The notes under the pieces were generated by a model. It worked only from the letters and a program-made list of their open reading frames with translations, did no database searches and had not been told where the DNA came from. This document shows, one piece after another, positions 1-6,331 of a stretch of 64,000 nt of DNA. Position numbers and translations under genes: made by a program. Source of the DNA: Chitinophaga lutea. GTDB lineage: Bacteria > Bacteroidota > Bacteroidia > Chitinophagales > Chitinophagaceae. How positions within the stretch are numbered: the stretch's first letter is position 1; each line of letters starts with the position of its first letter. The stretch lies in the NCBI RefSeq assembly GCF_003813775.1, contig NZ_RPDH01000001.1, forward strand, positions 1 through 64,000, read 5' to 3'.

Positions 1-141
1 ACAAAATCAAAAGGCGCCTTCCAATCCGAAGACGCCCTAATGAAACTTTTATTCCTCGTTCAGGAAAATATCTGCGCTAAGTGGAACAAACCGGTTCACA
101 ACTGGAATCAGACGCTTGCTCAACTATTACAGCATAAATGA
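1..141 (+). pseudogene. IS256-family (mutator-type) transposase, C-terminal end, cut by window edge
   Basis: The reading frame is open from the first base to TGA at 139-141 and gives 46 residues. They match the pattern of the C-terminus of IS256-family transposases: TKSKGAF near the start, then a DALMKLLFL stretch, then KWNKPVHNWNQTL. In that family the segment follows the catalytic DDE domain, which here would lie outside the window. It cannot be told whether the upstream part is intact. No terminal inverted repeat could be recognised in the 76 bases after the stop. It sits next to the AT-rich peptide locus and suggests that locus arrived with, or was bordered by, an insertion sequence. Confidence 0.75.
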
Positions 142-217
142 TCGTTTGATTTAATTTTTCTTCATTCAAAATATATCCTCAAGCTATGTTCAAAAGCCGA
201 ATTGCAAGAAGTTACCT

Positions 218-592
218 TTAGTCAATGATTAAGGCCCTTTTTTTACTAATTATTTTATTGGCTTCATTAGTTTTTTCTGGTAATAAATGTGTATGAAAAA
301 AGACGGTTTTGTCACCATGGTTGGTTTTAACTCTAAAGCTACCTGCTCCAACTTTATGCGGTTTGAGATCCAGGAAGCCAGGTCGAATACTGGCCTCAAC
401 GTCCGAATTTGGTAAGATTGAAATAATCTTAATTTTTGTACTGTCGAAGTAGAGATGATTTTTGGTAGCTAGGTACAGATGATTTGCCTTTTTTTCATTA
501 CTCTGATAAACTTGACTTTTCTGCAAATGCCAATTTTCAATGGGAGCCATTAAGGATAAAGGCAGGATTAGGAGAATATTGACAATATTCAT
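218..592 (-). CDS. Small exported protein of unknown function, last gene of peptide operon
   Basis: This 124-residue product has a short hydrophobic N-terminus (residues 1-17, about MNIVNILLILPLSLMAP) that could be a signal peptide, followed by a soluble, Lys-rich domain. Residues about 39-100 (LYLATKNHLYFDSTKIKII... then FRVKTNHGDKTVFF) read like a small beta-sandwich and loosely resemble the repeat domains of GldM-type proteins, but that likeness is weak. Its ATG overlaps the stop codon of the upstream TlpA-like gene as ATGA (589-592), so the two are probably translationally coupled. It is the last gene of the VKOR/peptide operon. It is AT-rich like its neighbours. Function unknown. Confidence 0.6.
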   Translation of the reverse strand: MNIVNILLILPLSLMAPIENWHLQKSQVYQSNEKKANHLYLATKNHLYFDSTKIKIISILPNSDVEASIRPGFLDLKPHKVGAGSFRVKTNHGDKTVFFHTHLLPEKTNEANKIISKKRALIID

Positions 593-1884
593 TTGGAAGT
601 GAATTTTATTTTGTTCAACAAAAAGGATTCTATTTTATAAAGGCCACCTCCAGTCTCCCTCATTACTATATTCCCTTCCTTATTTACTAGAATGTAGGTA
701 GGGTATGAAATTAAACTCATTGGTCGCAGTGGATTGTTTGAATTTGATATATTTACGAAATAATCTGTTCTGGAACTGTTTTTGCTTTTTAAAACGCTTT
801 TGGTTCCCTGAATATTGTTTGTATATTCGCAAGCGATGCCGATTATTGTAAGTGTATTCTTGTCGAACTTTCTTTTTAGTATAGAAAGAGAATCAAAATC
901 TCGGATGCAAGGCATGCACCAGGATCCCCAAAAATCTACCAAATAGTACTCTGTAGAACTGCTGCCGTTCAAAATATAGTTGCTTACAGCGGTATCCGAT
1001 ACTAAAGGCAATTTCAAGTCGATAAAGCGTTGCCCGATACGGTAGTTGCTGACTGGATGAATGGTATCCCTGATGTATTTTAGTATTAGATACTCTCCAG
1101 ACGGTGATATGCTATCAACTGAGACCTTATATGGAGGAATTGAAATCTGAGTTCTCAGATGATAGGGTAAAACTTCTTTGAAATCAATTTTTTGTAGAGG
1201 ATGGCCTGGCTTAGAAATATTTATAGTAACATTTCTACCAACGTAGCCTTTTCGGGCAAGGCTCATCCTAGCCTCAACGGCAACGGGTTCGATCCCGTCC
1301 AATCGAAACATTCCCTTCGCACTATTATTGTGAAGAAGTTGAAGATCGAGTGTTATATTGCCGCCAAAGCGTTTTATTAACGGCTTCAACTGAAAGTCAT
1401 ATGCTGATCGAGAAATGATCTTTCCCTCCGCCATTTCTAGCGTGGAGGAAAGATTATATAAGTTTCCTGAATTTACAATCAATTGTTCTGAGCTGCTAAA
1501 TATTCCATTATTGTCCCTATCTATTAGAAGATAAGCGGTTGAATCTGTTTCAGCTGGCCTCAGTAAAAATTGAATCGCATTTGGTTTGGCAAAAGTGGAT
1601 GTGGTGTCGATATTGTAAGTCTTAATAAGCGTTTTGACGCTGTCTAATGGTAATCCCCCTTTCTCAATAAGCTCATGATAATAAGAGTTTATATCGTGTA
1701 TATACGTAAAATAAATTGACTCGTCGGGGCTAGCATATGTTGTGCCTGACTTCTTTACCAAAGCCTGATTCGTAGAAATGTTTGAAACATTCCCCTTTGT
1801 TTGTTGTAATGGTACAACTTTAGTTTCTTGTGCTGATGCCGTAAAAGCCAAGGCTATCAGAAGGTTTGCAATAAGTATGCGCAT
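589..1884 (-). CDS. TlpA/ResA-like thioredoxin-fold protein, exported
   Basis: This 431-residue protein starts with a clear signal peptide (MRILIANLLIALAFTASAQ). Residues 20 to about 290 form a region without a recognised domain; it contains an EF-hand-like DRDNNGIFSSSEQ stretch. The C-terminal ~130 residues are a thioredoxin fold of the TlpA/ResA type: VDFWGSWCMPC with active-site pair C323-M-P-C326, and a cis-proline strand SYPTYILVN further on. Such proteins work in the periplasm as thiol-disulfide reductases or isomerases. It follows the second peptide gene by 59 bases and overlaps the next gene by 4, so it belongs to the same operon as the VKOR-thioredoxin and the Cys-rich peptides. A role in folding or proofreading their disulfides is inferred from that context. 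Confidence 0.85.
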   Translation of the reverse strand: MRILIANLLIALAFTASAQETKVVPLQQTKGNVSNISTNQALVKKSGTTYASPDESIYFTYIHDINSYYHELIEKGGLPLDSVKTLIKTYNIDTTSTFAKPNAIQFLLRPAETDSTAYLLIDRDNNGIFSSSEQLIVNSGNLYNLSSTLEMAEGKIISRSAYDFQLKPLIKRFGGNITLDLQLLHNNSAKGMFRLDGIEPVAVEARMSLARKGYVGRNVTINISKPGHPLQKIDFKEVLPYHLRTQISIPPYKVSVDSISPSGEYLILKYIRDTIHPVSNYRIGQRFIDLKLPLVSDTAVSNYILNGSSSTEYYLVDFWGSWCMPCIRDFDSLSILKRKFDKNTLTIIGIACEYTNNIQGTKSVLKSKNSSRTDYFVNISNSNNPLRPMSLISYPTYILVNKEGNIVMRETGGGLYKIESFLLNKIKFTSK

Positions 1885-1943
1885 TCTTGGAAATTAAAGT
1901 TTCGGGACGAACTGATTGCCCGCCCCGAAACAATTTGTACCAC

Positions 1944-2168
1944 TTAGTCACAAGGACAATATTCAGTATCACCGCAGTAAACAGATTCCCTTTCTGGGTC
2001 TGCGTAGCAACTTACGCCAAGTCCACAATCTTTCGTACCATAAGTATTCTTGTTTTTGCACCAAACGGAACAGATTGAGGGTGCGTCGCCTTCGCCGCCC
2101 GGGTTAGTAACCTCACCTCCAAGAATATCTTTCATTTGTTCTTTACTTAAAGTGATGACATTTTTCAT
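1944..2168 (-). CDS. GG-leader Cys-rich precursor peptide B
   Basis: This 74-residue product has the form of a secreted natural-product or bacteriocin-type precursor. The leader, MKNVITLSKEQMKDILGG, ends in a double glycine at 17-18 with the usual LS-x-x-x-M-K-x-I-L pattern before it. The core (residues 19-74) holds seven cysteines (two near 33 and 37, then about 48, 54, 65, 71 and 73) and is acidic. The odd number implies one free, paired or modified Cys, or a dimer. It lies 17 bases after the sister peptide gene and 59 before the TlpA-like gene. No modification enzyme of the lanthipeptide or radical-SAM type is nearby; the only linked chemistry is disulfide exchange. Precursor identity is well supported by the leader; activity is unknown. 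Confidence 0.75.
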   Translation of the reverse strand: MKNVITLSKEQMKDILGGEVTNPGGEGDAPSICSVWCKNKNTYGTKDCGLGVSCYADPERESVYCGDTEYCPCD

Positions 2169-2185
2169 CGGTAAGAGTTTAGTTG

Positions 2186-2452
2186 TTAAACATATGGTTC
2201 ATCGCTATTCCGGCGTTCATTACACGACACGGACTTTACTTGCCCTCCTTCGGAACAGTAAGCGTATCCATTGGCGCCACCTCCATAATCGTTTGCTGTA
2301 CATCCTGCATCCGAATTTGGACAAGTAATTGTTACAGAGCCTCCACCCTCACACATTGCCGTAGCTGCGCAAGCTCCTCCAATTGATCCTCCCATGATGG
2401 ATTTCATCTCTGACGAACTAAGGGACTTAATTTGGGTTTTGTTGACCGTCAT
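2186..2452 (-). CDS. GG-leader Cys-rich precursor peptide A
   Basis: This 88-residue product has an N-terminal leader, MTVNKTQIKSLSSSEMKSIMGG, with double glycine at 21-22. The leader shares the LS-x-x-x-M-K-x-I-[LM]-GG pattern with the following peptide gene. The core is rich in Gly, Ser and Ala, with six cysteines (in GAC, AMC, ITC, AGC, AYC and VSC contexts), enough for three disulfides. It ends in a charged tail, NERRNSDEPYV. It lies 93 bases downstream of the VKOR-thioredoxin gene on the same strand, in an AT-rich setting. Cleavage after GG by a C39-type peptidase is expected from the leader class, but no such peptidase with intact catalytic residues is encoded in this window. Confidence 0.78.
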   Translation of the reverse strand: MTVNKTQIKSLSSSEMKSIMGGSIGGACAATAMCEGGGSVTITCPNSDAGCTANDYGGGANGYAYCSEGGQVKSVSCNERRNSDEPYV

Positions 2453-2545
2453 AAATTCCAGTTGTATTTATTTTTTAATATGGGTACTCTTTTTTTTCGA
2501 GGTTCGTATCATCTCCTCGTTTAATCGATCGAATTAAAAGTGTGA

Positions 2546-4156
2546 CTATGTTTGAAGTAGTATTGTTTTTAAGTCTTCAATACTATAACGATCCGGCAAT
2601 TTTTTTCCATTGATATAGAACGTTGGAGTGTGCGATATTTTGGCATCCTCACACCACTTCTCCATGGATTTTATTCTCTTATCAATGTCGGTCGGGATTT
2701 TATGTGTACCGTTGCTCGCAAACATTGCTATATCTTTTATAGGTGCTTCATACCATTTTGAAAGAAGTTCAGAGAATTTTTCAGGGCCTTCAGTTTCTTG
2801 AGTTGAAATGAAATGCCTTACGGGCGCTGTTCGCGGATCTCCTTCGTGAGTACTCGCTGTAAAAATGATACGCATGTTTACATTACTATTTACCTTAAGT
2901 ATTTGCTCTAATGGGTGGTGTGCTTTTGCGCATGGGCCACAATACGGATTGCAAACCTTTAGGATTGTAATTGATGCGTTTGGATTTCCAATTAACATTC
3001 CTATCTCACGCCATCCTTCCGGCGCCGAAGTTTCCCGGTTGAGCTGATGATTGAAATAGTCGGGGCTGTTCAGGATTCGTTTATATGCATACTTATATCT
3101 TTTCTCGTTACTGGCCTTTATGAAGATTCTCTTCAGTGACTTCCAGCAAACAACCGGGAGTAGTAATGCGATTATTACTGGAAAGAGAAATATCGGTGAG
3201 AATTGTCGGAATGCTGAAAATTGATACTGATTCAATGAAGCGAGTGCAATGATTAATTCTACGATCAATGTGACTTGGATTCCCAGGCATAACGGACAAA
3301 ATTGTTTTACTACTTTAAATTGATAGTAAAAGCTGAAAATTATGAAAGGAGTCGCTGCTAATGATAAACTAGCCAGCAATGCTCCTTTGAAGGGGGTGGT
3401 TATTTCGCTACTTAATAGTATAATTGCTGTTGAGAAAAAATAGTAGAATCCGATTTCACTCCAGGTATGACCCCAAATCTTTGCGCCTTTACTTTTAAGC
3501 ACTGCATCACAGTTTAATTCTTTGCTGCCAGTGCATATGTTTTTTATTAAAGAGTTACTTTTGTCGACTTCGTAAGTTAGTAACAGCGTTGTAATTATTG
3601 CACCAAATAGTTTTAGCGCCAGTAGAGGTACGAAAATTTTGGAATCCCCAATGGAGAGTATCGAAAAGTATTTTCCAAGTATTAAGAACAGAATAATAAT
3701 ACCTCCAACAATTGGAAAGGAAAGTTTCGACCTTAGAAATGAAGATAATTTTGTTTGCGTATTCTCTTTAGGAAGATTTTTCCCTTGCAATATTATGCCT
3801 TGATAGGAGCTGATAAATTGCTCTCGGGATACCGAAACTTTCTTCCAGTGTCCTGAATAGTAATTAACGCTAGTTTTAGAAATCTCTGTGACAATGACGA
3901 AATCCTTGCCTGTGGGTAAATTTTTAAGATAGGTTATAAACGGCGGCGTGAAATCAAATACCGAGTCGGTTTCCACCGCATATGCGTTATTCGTAACACC
4001 GTTTCGATGAAGTATATCACTTAGCGAGTAAAGCGACGGATAGTCAGGATGTACCTGCAGCTGCTCTGCAATATTTATTTTATCTAGCGGGATATTTAAA
4101 AGTTCGGAATATTTTGCGCCAACAAGAGGTAGGCGGGTATTAAACTCAAGCGCCAT
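2546..4156 (-). CDS. VKOR-thioredoxin fusion with degenerate C39-like N-terminal domain (copy 1)
   Basis: This is a 536-residue inner-membrane disulfide-forming protein. Residues about 1-125 follow the fold pattern of C39 (double-glycine) peptidases: HPDYPSLYSLSDIL, then PPFITYL, DFVIV, and a final EQFISSYQGIIL. There is no catalytic Cys in that stretch and no His in the HFV-type position, so it cannot be a working protease. Residues about 145-345 are a VKOR-type multi-helix membrane domain with the loop cysteines C208 and C216 and the quinone-side pair C287-P-L-C290. Residues about 380-536 are a DsbA/thioredoxin-like domain with C402-NPY-C406-G-P-C409 and a HTPTFYINGKKLP cis-proline motif. 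VKOR passes electrons from protein thiols to quinone. First gene of the operon with two Cys-rich peptides and a TlpA-like protein. A paralogue lies at 37967-39583. Confidence 0.88.
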   Translation of the reverse strand: MALEFNTRLPLVGAKYSELLNIPLDKINIAEQLQVHPDYPSLYSLSDILHRNGVTNNAYAVETDSVFDFTPPFITYLKNLPTGKDFVIVTEISKTSVNYYSGHWKKVSVSREQFISSYQGIILQGKNLPKENTQTKLSSFLRSKLSFPIVGGIIILFLILGKYFSILSIGDSKIFVPLLALKLFGAIITTLLLTYEVDKSNSLIKNICTGSKELNCDAVLKSKGAKIWGHTWSEIGFYYFFSTAIILLSSEITTPFKGALLASLSLAATPFIIFSFYYQFKVVKQFCPLCLGIQVTLIVELIIALASLNQYQFSAFRQFSPIFLFPVIIALLLPVVCWKSLKRIFIKASNEKRYKYAYKRILNSPDYFNHQLNRETSAPEGWREIGMLIGNPNASITILKVCNPYCGPCAKAHHPLEQILKVNSNVNMRIIFTASTHEGDPRTAPVRHFISTQETEGPEKFSELLSKWYEAPIKDIAMFASNGTHKIPTDIDKRIKSMEKWCEDAKISHTPTFYINGKKLPDRYSIEDLKTILLQT

Positions 4157-4572
4157 AAGATTGGTATAAGAATTGGGTTAAAAAGTTTTGTTGTCATTCA
4201 CATCTTTTCCATTATGCATAATGGTACGGGGTGCGTGAAAATTTATTTTAGAGAATTTGAAAAAAAATTGGGTCTTAACGTTTTCAACTTCTACTGTAAC
4301 TATCATACATTTCTAAGTTACAATGTTTGTGAATCCAAATATCAGTGTGGTGTTTTTTTAATCCAAATAAAGCATAACTCAATTTTTGAATTGCAAAATA
4401 GTATCAATTTAAATTCAAACTATTGATTACTAATAGATTATAATAAATGGAAAGTTTTGACTGTCTAGGAAAGTCGAAAACTGTTCTACACTATGATTGA
4501 CGCTATGAAAATTCGCCTATAGTTGGGTGCACATTTGCCTTACAATTTATTTCATAATCAAAATACAATTGT
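4157..4572. other. AT-rich intergenic region, no gene seen
   Basis: These 416 bases separate the AT-rich peptide operon from the conjugative-element remnant. Apart from the palindrome at 4209-4224 they hold only short, low-quality open frames. Base composition shifts near 4570 from AT-rich to the GC-rich level of the rest of the window, so an acquisition boundary lies close by. No Bacteroidota -7 box (TAnnTTTG) was found in the direction of the operon. Confidence 0.5.
4209..4224. promoter_or_regulatory. 16-bp perfect palindrome upstream of VKOR/peptide operon
   Basis: CCATTATGCATAATGG is a perfect 16-base inverted repeat, 52 bases before the ATG of the VKOR-thioredoxin gene (ATG at 4156). 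The position and symmetry fit an operator for a dimeric regulator. No regulator gene is adjacent, and AT-rich DNA produces palindromes by chance, so the role is a guess. Confidence 0.3.
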
Positions 4573-5079
4573 ATGGCATCGTTCAATTTTTCCCCAGTAC
4601 TGCTCGCCCTCCTTCTTTCGGGCATTACATACGTCCTGGTATATCTCTTTTTCATAAGGACGAAAAACTTCAACAAAAAGGAAATACCCGTGCCCATCGT
4701 TCAAGCTGCCGGCGTGAGGGAGTCTGTATCTCCCTCCTTTAGCCACCGCCTGCCCACCTACGAACGCCGTGAACCTGAGATATACTTAACGGAGGATGAC
4801 GATATCGGCGAACTGGAGCTGGTGGAAGACGATTCGAGCATCCTCCTTAAAGAAGCGGAATCCGTCATCGATCAGATCTCCGCGGTGATCGATAATATCG
4901 CCTCCCAACCGGCGAATCCCGCCGAGGTATTCACGAAGATACGTGCAATCGTGAGCCAGTACAGTATTTTCCAGGGCACCGAGTTCTACGATGCCATTAA
5001 CCGGTACGTGGCCGTGTCCGTCGAGCGCGAGCTGGCATTGCGCTTTACCGAAGCGGAGCTGTCAGAAATGTGGGCGTAG
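4573..5079 (+). CDS. Membrane-anchored hypothetical protein of conjugative element remnant
   Basis: This 168-residue product has one N-terminal transmembrane helix (about residues 8-28, PVLLALLLSGITYVLVYLFF) followed by a basic stretch (RTKNFNKK). It continues with a soluble acidic linker (EDDDIGELELVEDDSS) and a helical C-terminal part with no recognised motif. It lies 113 bases before a DUF4134/TraE fragment on the same strand, a position that in Bacteroidota conjugative elements is held by small membrane proteins of the transfer operon. I do not recognise a named family. It appears full length, with no frameshift, even though the element around it is deleted. Confidence 0.6.
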   Translation: MASFNFSPVLLALLLSGITYVLVYLFFIRTKNFNKKEIPVPIVQAAGVRESVSPSFSHRLPTYERREPEIYLTEDDDIGELELVEDDSSILLKEAESVIDQISAVIDNIASQPANPAEVFTKIRAIVSQYSIFQGTEFYDAINRYVAVSVERELALRFTEAELSEMWA

Positions 5080-5192
5080 ATCTGCGCGATCAAATCAACT
5101 TTCCCATCATAGCCCTGCCTGCCGATCAACGGTTCTCCGTCGGCGACGGGCCCCCACAGGCGGGGCATCTTCACCTCCCAAATATCTGATTC

Positions 5193-5405
5193 ATGCAATT
5201 ACCCAATTCTCACGGGCGGAAGGCCCGCTGGCAGGCTATTGCCGCTATTCTCCTGATTACAGGCATTTCGGCTCAGGCCCAGGACGGCGTTGCTGGTATC
5301 GAGCAGGCAAACGAAATGGTGCGCGAATACTTCGACACTGGTATCACCCTTCTTTACGCCATTGGCGCCGTCCTGGGCCTCGTGGGCGCCGTGAAGGTCT
5401 ATACC
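5193..5405 (+). pseudogene. DUF4134/TraE-type conjugative transfer protein, 3'-truncated
   Basis: The frame opens at ATG 5193 with a signal-like segment (WQAIAAILLITGISAQAQ), followed by DGVAGIEQANEMVREYFD and LLYAIGAVLGLVGAVKVY. That series is typical of the small two-helix DUF4134 proteins called TraE in Bacteroidota conjugative transposons. Family members are roughly 100 residues, with a second hydrophobic segment after VKVY. Here similarity stops at about residue 71, and the frame continues out of register into recombinase sequence until 5579. The break is a deletion junction, so the gene is not functional as a transfer protein. Confidence 0.7.
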
Positions 5406-6066
5406 CGGCCTTTTTTCGAAAGAACTAAAAAAGCTGGTTCCGAAACCAGGCATGGTGGAAGTGTACAAGACCGTTCTAAACGCTGCATACAGGGAGCGCA
5501 ACAAGGGAAACAAAAGCGACCTGTCACTGATCTCCAACCAAATAGCCAACGCCCAAGGGGAAATCATAAAAGCCCGTAAACTGATGCTAGCCGATGACCT
5601 AGAGCCTTCCGAGTACAAGGAGATAAAGACTGATGCTGAAGGCAGAATTCAAAAATTGGAGGCAAAATTGATGGAGGTGAGCCGGCGCACAGCGAATATC
5701 GATGGCCTACTGGATAAGGCTGTTAAGGCGCTTGCGAAAGTAGACGTTTTATATGCTGATTCTGACGTTAAGACCAAACGCAGGATCATCGGTTCGATTT
5801 TCCCTGAAAAACTCGTTTTTGACGGATTCCAATATCGAACCGCCCGCATGAATGAGGCGGCGGAACTGATATTCAAGCTGGATAAGGGTCTGCTTAAAAA
5901 TGAAAGTGGACAAACCAGAAGAATTTCCGATTTGTCCACTAAGGTGCCCAGAACTGGATTCGAACCAGCACACCCTTGCGAGCGCTGCGACCTGAACACA
6001 GTGCGTCTACCAATTTCGCCATCTGGGCATCTTTTTTTTTGCGTCAGGGAGTGCAAATGTAGGTGA
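5405..6066 (+). pseudogene. Large serine recombinase, C-terminal fragment reading through tRNA-Leu
   Basis: From about 5405 the frame reads KELKKLVPKPGMVEVYKTVL and then a long charged coiled-coil region (about 5500-5740), followed by KTKRRIIGSIFPEKLVFDGF and YRTARMNEAAELIF. This is the C-terminal pattern of Bacteroidota serine site-specific recombinases. The catalytic N-terminal domain and most of the DNA-binding region are missing, so it cannot recombine. An internal ATG at 5452 would give 204 residues. The frame has no stop before the tRNA and runs through the whole antisense tRNA (VPRTGFEPAHPCERCDLNTV...) to TGA at 6064-6066. That tail marks where the element met its tRNA attachment site. 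Confidence 0.7.
5945..6028 (-). tRNA. tRNA-Leu (anticodon CAG)
   Basis: Read on the minus strand, the 84 bases fold as a class II tRNA. The acceptor stem is GCCCAGA with TCTGGGC and discriminator A. The D-arm (GGCGAAATTGGTAGACGC) is typical of leucine tRNAs. The anticodon stem is CTGTG/CGCAG around the loop TTCAGGT with anticodon CAG. There is a long variable arm, and the T-arm contains GGTTCGAATCC. Two C residues but not the full CCA follow in the DNA. The gene is complete even though a conjugative-element remnant abuts its 3' end. That is expected when integration restores the tRNA end. Confidence 0.95.
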
Positions 6067-6083
6067 TTATTTCAAATTTCCAA
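6054..6083 (-). promoter_or_regulatory. Bacteroidota-type promoter for tRNA-Leu
   Basis: On the minus strand TTG (6083-6081) is followed after 19 bases by TACATTTG (6061-6054). This matches the Bacteroidota primary-sigma consensus TTG-N19-TAnnTTTG in both boxes and spacing. Transcription would start near 6047, about 19 bases before the tRNA 5' end. Confidence 0.72.
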
Positions 6084-6331
6084 ATTCATTGCAGCATAGC
6101 GGAAAAATATTTCTCATCCGTGCGTGCCTCAACGCACCAGGCAGTACCACTATTTTAGCTTTTATATATGCAATTTTGCCTCCCCCACACAGGCCATACC
6201 GATTTTGATATCTTTACGCCCCGTTAAAGCCGGCGAACGCAATCGCTGCTCATGTCGTCAACCAAGCGTTTCACTTTCCACTGCAATGAAAGCCCGGCAA
6301 ACAATATAATTGATACCTAACAATGTATGAT

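Larger units (their letters stand above)
4573..5940. mobile_element. Deleted integrative conjugative element remnant at tRNA-Leu
   Basis: Three conjugative-element pieces lie together: a membrane-anchored protein of unknown role (4573-5079), the N-terminal two thirds of a DUF4134/TraE-type pilin-like protein (5193 to about 5405), and the C-terminal end of a large serine recombinase (about 5405 onward). The recombinase runs directly into the 3' end of a tRNA-Leu gene, a common integration site. The abrupt switch of reading frame and protein family at about 5405 shows that a large internal deletion removed the rest of the transfer region and most of the integrase. Confidence 0.65.
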
